The notes under the pieces were generated by a model that saw nothing but the letters and a program-made list of their open reading frames with translations, ran no database searches and was not told where the DNA came from. A program made the translations under genes and the position numbers. From assembly GCF_038967635.1 (NCBI RefSeq), contig NZ_CP152413.1, positions 2,480,001-2,544,000 of the forward strand: DNA of 64,000 nucleotides, written 5' to 3'. Shown in pieces: positions 16,945 to 26,067 of this stretch; position 1 is the first letter of the stretch, and each line of letters begins with the position of its first letter. This stretch comes from Bradyrhizobium sp. B124 (GTDB taxonomy: Bacteria > Pseudomonadota > Alphaproteobacteria > Rhizobiales > Xanthobacteraceae).

Positions 16945-18359
16945 TGCGTGGATCCGCGTTGCGGCGGCTTTCTTGGAGAAAGGCTTTCGTAGAGCGAGAC
17001 GACCTTCTGCCACTCCGACTTTGCATCCAACCTTGCGAGAGTCTTCCGCGTGCTGGCAGCGAAGGTCGCTCGGAGTTGCTTGTCCTGGACCAGGCGGTTG
17101 ATCGATTCCGCGATGGAACGCGGATCGTAGGGATCGAACGTCAACCCGACCTCGTTCTCGACGACAAGGCGCTTCGCCTCGGGGTACTGCGCAACGAGGA
17201 CGGGAAGATCGGCGGCCAAGTATTCAAATATCTTGTTGGGGAGCGCAAAGGTGAAGTTGCGGCACAAGGCCGGCAACGTCCAAATCCCGGCATCCGCTCC
17301 TCGGGCGGCCGCGACGACGTCCTTCGACGGCACCGGCGGAGCAAGCACAACCCTGTCCTCCACGCCCGTGCGTTGCGCCAATGCCAGATAGTCGGGCCCA
17401 AACAGATCCAGAGAAGGACCCCGAATGACGAAGATACAATCAGGCGCATAGGCAAGGGATTCAATAATCGGCTCGATCAGGCGCGTCGGGCCAGTCCCTC
17501 CCTGCCACAGCAGAACGAACGTCGAGTCCGGCAGCCCCAGTTGCTGCTTCAGCGGCGGATACTCGCGCGACGGCGTCACCGCGATATCGGGAATGTTGCG
17601 GACCACGACGGGACGGCTGCCGCCGAGCTCGGCCTCCATTGCATCCGCAATTGAGTCACAGACAGTGATCGTGGCGGACGCCTCGTTAAGACAACGAACT
17701 TCCAGCTCCTGAAGCGCCCGCTTCCACTCGGAAGGATACGGCGCCCAGGCGGACTGCTTCGTGTTCCAATGAACATTCTCAGAAAACCACTCGTGGAAGT
17801 CGACCACTAGGTGCGCGCCCCGGTACTTTGCCGCCGCCATCGCGGCATAGGCGGTGGAGAGATCATGCGCATGGTACGCAAATGGCTTCCTCTTCACCGC
17901 TTCCAGGTAAAGCTGTTCCGCAAGGTAACCAGGCTGCTCGCTCATGAACGTCGCTGCCGTCCAATCGGCGTGCTGAATATGAACGTGCGGTCCCCAATCA
18001 AGATTGAAGGTTGCCCCTGCACCCTTCGAGGGCTCGGGACAGATCACCGTCACGTCATATCCGGCGGCGCCGAGTGCACGCGCTTCTCTTTCAACCCTTG
18101 GGTCCACACGCAGATCGGAGACGACAAGCATCACCACTTCGCGACCAGAGGCAGATCTGCCAATCTGTCTATTTCGCGACTTGGCATCACCCGCAGCAGA
18201 CATCTTCGGGATTCGAGCCTGCGCGAACTGCGCGCGACGGATCACAAGCTCTGAGACCAACGCATTCCACCGGCCGAAAAGGAAATAGAATACCGGCCGC
18301 AACGCGCGAAAAAGAGGAGGATACTGCTTGATGAAAGATGAGATCTGCTTAAGCATCAT
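16941..18359 (-). CDS. GT4-family glycosyltransferase
   Basis: 472 residues with a GT-B layout. The N-terminal domain has MLVVSDLRVDPRVEREARAL, YHAHDLSTAYAA and VVDFHEWFSENVHW. The C-terminal domain has FVLLWQGGTGPTRLIEPII, VVLAPPVPSKDVV and LPNKIFEYLAADLPVLVAQYPE, with the conserved glutamate of the EX7E-like region. A short hydrophobic stretch at residues 15-30 may associate with the membrane. It overlaps the next gene as ATGA and is preceded by a 47-bp spacer. It sits between two A-C family gene pairs. Retaining transfer from a nucleotide sugar to lipid-linked glycan is the family expectation. Confidence 0.88.
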   Translation of the reverse strand: MMLKQISSFIKQYPPLFRALRPVFYFLFGRWNALVSELVIRRAQFAQARIPKMSAAGDAKSRNRQIGRSASGREVVMLVVSDLRVDPRVEREARALGAAGYDVTVICPEPSKGAGATFNLDWGPHVHIQHADWTAATFMSEQPGYLAEQLYLEAVKRKPFAYHAHDLSTAYAAMAAAKYRGAHLVVDFHEWFSENVHWNTKQSAWAPYPSEWKRALQELEVRCLNEASATITVCDSIADAMEAELGGSRPVVVRNIPDIAVTPSREYPPLKQQLGLPDSTFVLLWQGGTGPTRLIEPIIESLAYAPDCIFVIRGPSLDLFGPDYLALAQRTGVEDRVVLAPPVPSKDVVAAARGADAGIWTLPALCRNFTFALPNKIFEYLAADLPVLVAQYPEAKRLVVENEVGLTFDPYDPRSIAESINRLVQDKQLRATFAASTRKTLARLDAKSEWQKVVSLYESLSPRKPPQRGSTQ

Positions 18360-18406
18360 TCTATGGCAACTCTACGAAATCTGCATCGGTGCTGCGGGAA
18401 ACGCCA

Positions 18407-20374
18407 TCACCACTGACCCACCAGCAAATTGCTATACGCCTTGCACTGGAGAGCAACAATTCTTTCCGCGGAATGGAACGTCGACATCCATTGAGTAGCA
18501 GCCCGGCCTCGGCCTTGGGTATCAAGAGGATCCTGGATGACTTCCCGCATTCGCGCCGCGCATTCAGCGACGTTACCGGCCGCGAGCAACGGCGGCTCTT
18601 GACCAAAAAACAGGGCCGTCTGTTGCCGGTCGATGATGGAAATCAGCCGAACACCCAACGCCATCGTCTCGAACCCAACGCCGCCGAGAGCTGGAATAAC
18701 GAACTGGTCAACGACTGCATGCGACACACAGTAGCGCTGCCACAGTTCCCGCTTGGACATGGTCGGGACCCATTCAACCAGCTTCGACAGACCCAGTTCC
18801 TCGATCAACTCCTTGCTATCCGCGACCTCCTGGCCCCATTCGACGAATACGAGCTTAAAGTCGGTCCGTTCTCGTGCAATCTCCGCAGCTGCGCGAATGA
18901 CGACGTCATTGCCCTTCTGCCATGACACGCTTCCACGCTTCCAATGGTGACGAGACGGGCTGAAGAAAATGACAGGCCCGTTTTTCGCAGGCGCAAGCTC
19001 GGGATGCGCCGCACGATATTCTTTCAGTTTCTGGTCGTCGAATGCGTGCGGCAAATGGAACACGCGCTCTGGCTTCAACCCAAGCCGCTCCACCGAAGGA
19101 AACACGTCGGAATTCGTGACAAACACCACCGGCGCGCGCTGATACGAGATGCGGCATATCAGGCCGGTCAGATTGTTTTCGAACGGAATGTCACGAAGTG
19201 TCCCGTGCTCGTAGCAGCAGAAGTTCTTGACGCCGTTGATCATAGGTATCAGCCCGTCGATGGCATATCCCTGAATGATGTCATAGTGCGAGAGGATATC
19301 CTCGAAGGGCCTTGGATGCAGCGTTATATATTCCTCGCGATAGCTGAGCGATTGACCATCAAGTTCGGAAGGATCCGTCCTGATTTCATCGAGCAATGTT
19401 TCAATTTCCCTTGCTCGCGTTACTGGATCAGACATCGATCGTCCCACGCAGCCGGAAGCCGAGACCGGAATGAGCTTGAGCATTGCTCGCTCTAGGAGCG
19501 ACAGGAAGCGGGAGACCAGCAAGCGGGCAAACGAAGACGACCTCTCCAGAATTCCGCCGACGCGGAGCCGATGAACATCCTCCCGTAACGCACTGAGTGC
19601 GTCGCGAGCCTCCGCATCAGCTTGCGGACCGCGACGCGTAGTCTTCAACCATGCCGCAGCTGAGATTCGGTCCAGCCAATTCGCCTCGGATCGGCCCGTG
19701 TTGGATTCCGGTCCGAGCACGCCATTTGCCACGAACGTTCCAAGCCAGATTCTATACAGGCTAAGAGGTTGCCTGTTCCCGTCCGATGACCGAGCGCGCC
19801 CCCTGAGCCAGAGCAGGAATTTCAGATGTTTAGGAACATATTTGGCGAGGAAGCCCTTGTTGTCGCCGGAACGAGCGTCCTGAAGGGCGGTCAATTCCAA
19901 TTCCAACCATTTCAAATATGCCGTGGTTCTCCAACCCGCGTTCCTGGCGCGAAGGTATTCAATGCAAAGCGCGGATGGGCCCTGAACGAACCAATGGGGT
20001 CGCTTCCATCCCTTCAGGCTTGTCGCCCACCAATCGGGCCTGAAATGATCCTGCCCAAGCGCCGAGGACCCCTCTTGCAGCGCGCCATCCTCCCACTCCG
20101 GGCACCCCATGATGTGGTAGTAGTTGTAACATAACACGTCGGCCTGGATGCCGAGCTTCCGCTGAATGCGGGCATTGTTGTAGGCATTGTTGGCTATGTT
20201 GCCGATGTGAAGAACGCGAAGCGGCCGGCCCATTCTGCGCTGAAAGTCGTCGATCAAACGCAAGGCGCGTGCGTTTTCCGCCTCGATCGCCTGCGTTGAG
20301 TCGATTTGATTCAGGCTACTCTCGAGGCCGGTTTCGACATAGGGAATTGACACTGGTTTAGGCGCCCCGCGCAC
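18407..20374 (-). CDS. Glycosyltransferase-like protein (family C, copy 2)
   Basis: 655 residues, longer than its paralogue at 13917 by an extra mid-section (about residues 170-330, including hydrophobic LLVSRFLSLLERAMLKLI). Shared blocks are RPLRVLHIGNIANNAYNNAR, NYYHIMGCPEWE, YEHGTLRDIPFE, LPHAFDDQKL, VVDQFVIPALGGVGFETM and a terminal TFHSAERIVALQ. The annotated start is GTG at 20374; a second in-frame GTG at 20353 is possible and neither has a strong Shine-Dalgarno. It lies 57 bp after the family A gene, repeating the A-C order found at 13917-16944. Function beyond a GT-B-like fold is not recognisable. Confidence 0.75.
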   Translation of the reverse strand: MRGAPKPVSIPYVETGLESSLNQIDSTQAIEAENARALRLIDDFQRRMGRPLRVLHIGNIANNAYNNARIQRKLGIQADVLCYNYYHIMGCPEWEDGALQEGSSALGQDHFRPDWWATSLKGWKRPHWFVQGPSALCIEYLRARNAGWRTTAYLKWLELELTALQDARSGDNKGFLAKYVPKHLKFLLWLRGRARSSDGNRQPLSLYRIWLGTFVANGVLGPESNTGRSEANWLDRISAAAWLKTTRRGPQADAEARDALSALREDVHRLRVGGILERSSSFARLLVSRFLSLLERAMLKLIPVSASGCVGRSMSDPVTRAREIETLLDEIRTDPSELDGQSLSYREEYITLHPRPFEDILSHYDIIQGYAIDGLIPMINGVKNFCCYEHGTLRDIPFENNLTGLICRISYQRAPVVFVTNSDVFPSVERLGLKPERVFHLPHAFDDQKLKEYRAAHPELAPAKNGPVIFFSPSRHHWKRGSVSWQKGNDVVIRAAAEIARERTDFKLVFVEWGQEVADSKELIEELGLSKLVEWVPTMSKRELWQRYCVSHAVVDQFVIPALGGVGFETMALGVRLISIIDRQQTALFFGQEPPLLAAGNVAECAARMREVIQDPLDTQGRGRAATQWMSTFHSAERIVALQCKAYSNLLVGQW

Positions 20375-20431
20375 TGGTAACGCGCCCGCAAGAGCAGTTC
20401 GAATGTTCGAGCAGGGATCGTTTTGACGGCA

Positions 20432-21892
20432 TCACGAATTCAGCGACTTCGCGCTTTCGGCGATTGTTGCTTTCAGCGGCTTTGGCAAATCCGCGGTCTC
20501 CACATATAGATCCGCCAAATGCTTGCCGAGCGCCTCCACAGAGTAGTTCTTCCGGACATAATCAGGGCCGGCGGCTCCGGCTTCCGAAAGCCGTGTGCGG
20601 TCCGAGATCAGCCGACCCAAGACTTCCTTGATCGTATCCGGATTTGCCTCAATGACCGGGCAGGTTTCGCGATCGGCGATCGCTACTCCATCGTGCAAAT
20701 AGCAGATGACGGGACAGCCCGATGCCATTGCCTCAACGGCAGTCAAGCCGAAGGATCCGCTTATGAGCTGGTCGACAAGAACGTCGATCTTCTGCATCGC
20801 CTCCAGTATTTCATGGTGCGGCTTTCCGCTCAGTAGCAAGAGCTCGACTGCATGACCTTCAGCCTGCAGGGAGTGGATTGCGCCTTCCAGATATTTTGTC
20901 CCCTTGAAATAGCCGTGGTTCGGAAAGTGACCCACAACCAGCTTGCCATCCCCTTGAGACCAGGATCGTCGGGGAGAGAATTTATTAATATCGACCGTCA
21001 GGTACGGCACGTTTCGAGCGCCAGGGATAAGCTTCATGGCCAACCCGTGCGCCACCACGGCAGTCGAGTATTCTCTGATGACCTGCAGCATGGCAGCGCC
21101 GCCGGCATCGTCGCAGACACAATAAACCCCGGGATCAGGACATTCGGAGCAGAAGTTCCATTTTCCAAGCGCCAGGTTCTTCTCGCGCATTCTGTGGTCG
21201 GCACCGTATGCGTAGGTATAGAGCCGCTTGCCAGCCTGGCGATATATTTCCATCTCGCGCACCGCAATTCCAAAGCGGGGACTGCCATAGCCACCGGCCG
21301 GTTCGATGATGCCGCGATCATTGTAAAGATGAAAGAAATCGAAGTTGGCAATGGCCCAAACCAGCATGAGCCATCGAAACAGGAACCAATCCTCACCACG
21401 CTCAGCTACAAGACGCGCCTGAATTTCCGAGCATACGACATCAAAGTTCGATGAAGTGTGGTAGGTGGTGAACACCAGCGAGCGGGCGTTCACGCCCAGA
21501 GCGCGATCTGCAGCAACGCCTGCGCTCAGATTGACGATCGGCGTGACCCCCCAGAGAGAGTTCATCTCGCCTCGCAGCAGTCGATCCGCAGCGATCACGC
21601 GACAATCGGCCACCAGAGCATCCCAGAAGTCGCGCGCATCAGGGGATTGATCGGGATTTAGAAACGGTCGCAGCGCATCCAGCATGGTCGTGAGGAGCTC
21701 GTAGTCGCCCTCGGCAGCAACCCGGTTCACATTCTCGATGATCGCCTGATCTACGCGTCTTCGCTGCGGTGTCGACGAAAGCGCAGAGACAGCTGCGCCA
21801 AAATTGTGGTTCTTTCGCGCGAGCTGGGAGAGCCTGGGAAAGCACGAGCCCCCCAACATGTAACGAACCGACCGAAATAGCTTCGAAGACAC
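20432..21892 (-). CDS. Glycosyltransferase-like protein with four-Cys motif (family A, copy 2)
   Basis: 486 residues. It shares LWGVTPIVNL, YAYGADHR, GKWNFCSEC, VYCVCDD, FPNHGYFKGTKYLE and GSFGLTAVEAMASGCPV with the copies at 15487 and 40890. The cysteines fall at 248, 251, 258 and 260. Unlike copy 1 it has no clear N-terminal membrane segment but an extra ~90-residue helical N-terminal region. The donor-binding half carries a GT4-like E(x7)-type glutamate. It follows the aminotransferase gene by 21 bp in the same operon. Confidence 0.78.
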   Translation of the reverse strand: MSSKLFRSVRYMLGGSCFPRLSQLARKNHNFGAAVSALSSTPQRRRVDQAIIENVNRVAAEGDYELLTTMLDALRPFLNPDQSPDARDFWDALVADCRVIAADRLLRGEMNSLWGVTPIVNLSAGVAADRALGVNARSLVFTTYHTSSNFDVVCSEIQARLVAERGEDWFLFRWLMLVWAIANFDFFHLYNDRGIIEPAGGYGSPRFGIAVREMEIYRQAGKRLYTYAYGADHRMREKNLALGKWNFCSECPDPGVYCVCDDAGGAAMLQVIREYSTAVVAHGLAMKLIPGARNVPYLTVDINKFSPRRSWSQGDGKLVVGHFPNHGYFKGTKYLEGAIHSLQAEGHAVELLLLSGKPHHEILEAMQKIDVLVDQLISGSFGLTAVEAMASGCPVICYLHDGVAIADRETCPVIEANPDTIKEVLGRLISDRTRLSEAGAAGPDYVRKNYSVEALGKHLADLYVETADLPKPLKATIAESAKSLNS

Positions 21893-21913
21893 CGGCTGCG
21901 TTCCGCACTTGCC

Positions 21914-23047
21914 TCAAGCGCTGGCTCGATTGATGCAATCAACCACCCGGCGCTGATCCTCCTCCGTCATGTTCGGAAAAATCGGCAATGTGATCGTCGT
22001 GTCCTCCGCAAGTGCCGCGTTCGGAAACTGCTCAGGGCGCAGGCCATACTTGTTCTTGTAGTAGCCGAGCCGATGCACCGCATGCGTGCCCGGTCGGGTC
22101 TGAATTCCTGCGGCAGCCAGCGCCGCCATCACCGCGTTGCGGCGCTCGCGATGCCCGTCAACGATACGAATAACGTAGGATTGAAATGCATGCCCATCGA
22201 CGTCGCCGCCGAGCGGTCGCACAATCGAATTGTTCCCGGCGAGCAACTCGGAATAGCGATGGCCGAGACGCCTGCGTTCTGCCAGCAGCCGCTCGAGCTT
22301 GCCCATTTGCGCGACCCCAACCGCCGCCTGGATGTCGGACAAGCGCAAGTTGAAGCCGAGATTGTCAAACGTCGCCATCGTCCACGGGCCGTGAGGCTCG
22401 ATCGACGAATCCGGAGCGCCGGTCGAGCCGTGGTTGCGCTGCGACCGCACGCGTTCCGCAAGATCATCGCGGTTGGTGGTTACGGCGCCGCCCTCACCCG
22501 TCGTGACGGCCTTACGCGGGTGGAATGAAAAGCAGCCGATGTCGCCAATCGCGCCAACCAGCCTGCCCTTGTAGGTCGTGCCGATTGCGCATGCGGCGTC
22601 TTCGATCACCTGAATGCCACGCGGCCGCGCAATGGCCAGGATCTCGTCCATCGGGGCGGCAAGGCCGAACAGGTGGACCGCGATGATGGCCTTCGTGCGT
22701 GGCGTGATCGCGGCTTCCAGCCGTTCCGGATCGATATTGAAAGTCGACAGATCGACATCGACGAAGACGGGCTTCGCACCGACATATTCAGCCGAGTGCG
22801 CGCTTGTGACCCACGTGAAAGCGGGAACAATCACCTCGTCTCCCGGCCCAAGCTTCAGGGCCATGGTCGCCAGATGCAGCGCGGCGGTGCAAGACGTACA
22901 CGCAAGGGCATGCTTGACGTCGTGCTTCTCTGCAATGAGCCGCTCGAATCGTTCTGTGAGCGGCCCCTGCGTAACCCACTTCGAGTCGAGGCACTCTCGC
23001 AGCAACGCAATTTCAGCTTCGTCGAAACTCGGTTCTGTGATGTTCAT
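21914..23047 (-). CDS. DegT/DnrJ/EryC1-family sugar aminotransferase
   Basis: A complete 377-residue PLP-dependent aminotransferase. ACTSCTAALHLA (residues 49-60), VIPAFTWVTSAHSAEYVGAKP, VHLFGLAAPMDEI, EDAACAIGTTYKG and SFHPRKAVTTGEGGAVTTN are family motifs; the lysine in HPRK is the PLP ligand. Relatives make 3- or 4-amino sugars (for example perosamine synthase or WbpE). It lies 64 bp downstream of a C-methyltransferase, so the pair may produce a branched or aminated deoxy sugar. It is also a candidate for the WbpE step for the WbpB/WbpD genes at the head of this operon, since no aminotransferase is adjacent to those. Confidence 0.88.
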   Translation of the reverse strand: MNITEPSFDEAEIALLRECLDSKWVTQGPLTERFERLIAEKHDVKHALACTSCTAALHLATMALKLGPGDEVIVPAFTWVTSAHSAEYVGAKPVFVDVDLSTFNIDPERLEAAITPRTKAIIAVHLFGLAAPMDEILAIARPRGIQVIEDAACAIGTTYKGRLVGAIGDIGCFSFHPRKAVTTGEGGAVTTNRDDLAERVRSQRNHGSTGAPDSSIEPHGPWTMATFDNLGFNLRLSDIQAAVGVAQMGKLERLLAERRRLGHRYSELLAGNNSIVRPLGGDVDGHAFQSYVIRIVDGHRERRNAVMAALAAAGIQTRPGTHAVHRLGYYKNKYGLRPEQFPNAALAEDTTITLPIFPNMTEEDQRRVVDCINRASA

Positions 23048-23111
23048 TGGATCGCTACTCTCGATGCCAGGAATCCGGCGGTGCGCTGAGGGACAGGTCT
23101 TTGACCTGACC

Positions 23112-24266
23112 TCAGGCCGAATACACTTCCACTCCGTAAGGTGCCAGCTTCGCCTTCACTTGATCGAAATAGACCGGGCTGATCGCCAACGCCACGTGCC
23201 GGATCCCCAATTCCTTGATCTTGTCGAGACCGCCCACCGGACGTCCGTTCAAGCCGCTTCCCCACGTGGAACGATTTTCGTCGAGATACGCCGCGATCTT
23301 CCCGGCGTCGAAGCCGAGGTAGAACGGCGCAAACAAGCCCGACGACCCCAAGCCGAAAATGGCGAATGGCTCGCCGGACGCATCGGCTGCCTTGCGGCAC
23401 CGATCGATCGCATCCATCGCAACCTTGGCCACGGTCGAGTTCTGATCAACCGTGTGCCGATTGAGTTCTGCCACGTTCACCGTGTGCGGCTTCGGCGCAG
23501 CAATCTTCCTCAGCAGAACAAAGATCGGCACACCTGCCTCTTTCGAGGACACCACATCAAATCCGGCCGCGTGCGCCAGCGATTCCAATGTATGGAGGGT
23601 GAGCTTCGAAAGGTGGTCTGCGCAAAACAGATCGTTCGGATTCTTCGCAAAGTTGGGAACGCGAATGTAGAAGAGGCCCGCCTCCTTGAGGTGCCTGTGC
23701 GCCCACTTCAACATGTCGAGCGGATTCTCGACGTGCTCCAGGACGCCCAAGGCGACGATCAGATCGAAGCTCGCCGCCTCAGCGTCGAAATCCTTGTAGT
23801 CGCAGCGTCGAAGCAGGGCGGAAGGAAATCTTTTCTGCAGCACGTCGAATGCCGAGCTCGGCTCGAATGCCGCCGCGCGCCAGTCGGGAGATTCTTCAAC
23901 AAAATGCCCCAGGAAATCGCCCTTTCCGGCACCAATCTCCAGCACCGATCCGTCGGCCGGCAGATTGGTCATTTCCCTCAGGATCTGGTGCGTGCGTTCC
24001 GCTTGAGAGATGGGAGCCGGACCCGAGAAGCTCTGAATTGCCGCGTCGGGGCTCTTCATCATCAGATTGTAGCTGTCCTTGTAGAAGGCTTCGGCCCGCC
24101 CCCGCGTCCCGCCGGCGTTGAAGATGAGGCCGCATTCCTTGCACAGCCGGTTGTCCAGCGATGCCTCACGAAGCACCATCATGTCGGATGTGATGCAGGT
24201 CCCGGAGAAGGACGGATAGATATCACCTAGCTGCGTCGATTCGCATACCGGACATTGCGCTGTCAT
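23112..24266 (-). CDS. Three-domain sugar C-methyltransferase
   Basis: 384 residues with the architecture of NDP-sugar C-methyltransferases. The N-terminal zinc-binding region has C5-x2-C8 (CPVC) and C42-x2-C45 (CKEC). The SAM domain has VLEIGAGKGDFLGHF near 108, LIVALGVLEHVENP and FYIRVPNFAKNP. The C-terminal domain has FGLGSSGLFAPFYLG and AYLDENRS. Such enzymes methylate a keto-sugar nucleotide at carbon. The ATG at 24266 is preceded by AAGGAG at 8 nt, which decides against the longer frame to 24317. It is upstream of a DegT aminotransferase and downstream of an ATP-grasp gene. Confidence 0.87.
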   Translation of the reverse strand: MTAQCPVCESTQLGDIYPSFSGTCITSDMMVLREASLDNRLCKECGLIFNAGGTRGRAEAFYKDSYNLMMKSPDAAIQSFSGPAPISQAERTHQILREMTNLPADGSVLEIGAGKGDFLGHFVEESPDWRAAAFEPSSAFDVLQKRFPSALLRRCDYKDFDAEAASFDLIVALGVLEHVENPLDMLKWAHRHLKEAGLFYIRVPNFAKNPNDLFCADHLSKLTLHTLESLAHAAGFDVVSSKEAGVPIFVLLRKIAAPKPHTVNVAELNRHTVDQNSTVAKVAMDAIDRCRKAADASGEPFAIFGLGSSGLFAPFYLGFDAGKIAAYLDENRSTWGSGLNGRPVGGLDKIKELGIRHVALAISPVYFDQVKAKLAPYGVEVYSA

Positions 24267-24317
24267 AAGCTCACTCCTTGTTGATCCGCTGCCGCCTGTC
24301 GAGTTCAGAACGCTCAC

Positions 24318-25373
24318 TTAGCCAATCGAATGCTCTTGCAAGCCCCGCAGGATCGTCATTTCCTTGTATGGAAACCGCACCGGAATGTTCTCGCCGTAGA
24401 CATCTCTTCGAACGAGAATGTCCGGCTCGTTGTATCCAGCCATTGCCCTCAGCGAGGTCGTTCCCGAGAATCTGGGATTGATCTCAAACGGAACGACGGC
24501 ACCGTCCACGACACGGCACTGCACGTTGATCGGAGCTCTCGGTGAAAGGGAGCCGGCGATTTTCTCGCACGCGCTTCGCACATCAGGCCAGTCCGCAATA
24601 TGTCCCTGCGAAATGCCAGTCGATATCACAAGCCGCGATCCGAGATCGGGACGACCCGACCGATTGGGGACCTGGGTACGGATCGTCAGGGCGTTGTTGA
24701 TGACCCGCCGGATCGCAATCGAATTGAGGAGGGCACCATCCGCACCGAACAGCACGCCGACCGTATATTCGTCGTCCGAGGTTCCGATGTATTCCTGGAT
24801 AATGAAGGCTTCAGAAGTCGCAAGCAGATAGCGCGAGAAGGCCAGCAGTTCTTCGCGCGATTGAACGATGAAGACATTCGCCGACCCACCGCCGCCGACC
24901 GACGGCTTGAGGATTGCCGGCAGGGTCTCCCATTGGTCGAGATCCGACAGCGTGCGCACTTCCATGAAGCTCGGCGCCGACAATCCGCACGAGGCCAGGT
25001 GAGCCATCGTTTTCGTCTTGTCCTGACAAATCTCAAGAACGGTCGGCGGATTTACCGGCACGTACAGGCCGTCAGCCTCGAGCGCGGATCGCGCTCGGCT
25101 CAGAACAGCCATCTCGGGTTCTGATCCATGAAAGACGGCAACACATTTTTCCGATAAGGCCAGCGATCGAAGCTCATCCAGATACGCGGGGTGGCTCGCC
25201 CGCGGCAATTGCACAAACTTATTGACGAGGTTTCGGTTTGCGCACAGATCGCTCACGTCCGTGCCCACAATGTCGTACTCGAGCTCGCCCAACCGGAGAG
25301 CCTTGAGTATTTGTTCGCCGTGACCGCCCCCGCCGATCCCCGTCAGCAGAACTTTTGCGCGTCTACTCTTCAA
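24318..25373 (-). CDS. ATP-grasp domain protein (carboxylate-amine ligase-like)
   Basis: About 351 residues. The N-terminus KVLLTGIGGGGHGEQI is a Rossmann-like pre-ATP-grasp domain. The ATP-grasp part has AILKPSVGGGGSANVF (nucleotide loop), FIIQEYIGTSDDEYTVGV, and VVPFEINPRFSGTT with the Mg-binding E and N. The fold is that of carbamoyl-phosphate synthase large-chain-like ligases found in glycan loci, which may couple an amino acid or other carboxylate to an amine. I placed the start at TTG 25373: it overlaps the phosphoesterase stop as TTGA and GAGGT precedes it by 6 nt. The GTG at 25406 is an alternative. The substrate is unknown. Confidence 0.8.
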   Translation of the reverse strand: MKSRRAKVLLTGIGGGGHGEQILKALRLGELEYDIVGTDVSDLCANRNLVNKFVQLPRASHPAYLDELRSLALSEKCVAVFHGSEPEMAVLSRARSALEADGLYVPVNPPTVLEICQDKTKTMAHLASCGLSAPSFMEVRTLSDLDQWETLPAILKPSVGGGGSANVFIVQSREELLAFSRYLLATSEAFIIQEYIGTSDDEYTVGVLFGADGALLNSIAIRRVINNALTIRTQVPNRSGRPDLGSRLVISTGISQGHIADWPDVRSACEKIAGSLSPRAPINVQCRVVDGAVVPFEINPRFSGTTSLRAMAGYNEPDILVRRDVYGENIPVRFPYKEMTILRGLQEHSIG

Positions 25374-26065
25374 GATTGCACCTCGTTCGCTTTGAAATCG
25401 GCGCACCTCTCAAGCAGCGAAGCGACCGGGGGCGCAAGCGGATAGCGCGACAGGATTCGACGACACGGGCCTGAGATATCGAACCGGATGATCTCTGCGG
25501 CCCGCTCGCGTGGATCGTAGATACAGACCGATCCCCGAAGGTCACTTCCTCGCGGTAGGCCGCAACTCCCTACATTGACAAAGAGCTTGTCCGCGTGCTG
25601 CCGCACAAAGGGATGGTGTGTGTGTCCCATGAAGACGACGTCTGCGTCGACCTCCGCATAGTCCGACAGGCTGCTGTCCGGATACACGTAGCCGCCCAAC
25701 GGATCCTTTGGGCTGCCATGAACAAACAGGATCGTTCCACGCTCATCACGGACGGTCAATTTCGACGGCCAGCTGCTGACAAAGTCGCGCTCATCGTCGC
25801 TCAGCAGCGCAAACGTCTCGCAATGACGATAGATCGCCTCGCGGTCAGCAACCGTCGTCTGCCGGACCAGCATGTCATCGTGATTTCCTCTCACGATGTG
25901 AATGCCGCCGGCCCGAAGTGCGCTGACAACGCCCTTTTCCGGGATGTACCCAACTGCGTCCCCCAGGAAGTAGATCGCATCGGCTTTCGCGTCCGCCAAG
26001 ATCGCCAGCGCCAGCTCGAACGCCTCGATATTCCCGTGAGCGTCGGACAGAATGCCGAGGCGCAT
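25370..26065 (-). CDS. Metallophosphoesterase (YfcE/MJ0936-like calcineurin fold)
   Basis: 231 residues with the metallophosphoesterase signature set: MRLGILSDAHGNIEA (D-x-H), AIYFLGDAVGYIP (GD), HIVRGNHDDM (GNHD), VFMGHTHHPF (GHTH) and FVNVGSCGLPR. These residues bind two metal ions. Relatives cleave phosphodiesters or pyrophosphates such as nucleotide derivatives. GGAG lies 9 nt before the ATG, which starts 2 bp after the fusion gene's stop. It overlaps the ATP-grasp gene by 4 bp. In this setting it may act on a nucleotide-linked or phosphodiester-linked glycan intermediate. Confidence 0.87.
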   Translation of the reverse strand: MRLGILSDAHGNIEAFELALAILADAKADAIYFLGDAVGYIPEKGVVSALRAGGIHIVRGNHDDMLVRQTTVADREAIYRHCETFALLSDDERDFVSSWPSKLTVRDERGTILFVHGSPKDPLGGYVYPDSSLSDYAEVDADVVFMGHTHHPFVRQHADKLFVNVGSCGLPRGSDLRGSVCIYDPRERAAEIIRFDISGPCRRILSRYPLAPPVASLLERCADFKANEVQS

Positions 26066-26067
26066 AC

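Noticed and set aside
22614..24230. 538-residue plus-strand ORF
   Set aside because: Antisense to the aminotransferase and C-methyltransferase; composition is that of a high-GC shadow frame.
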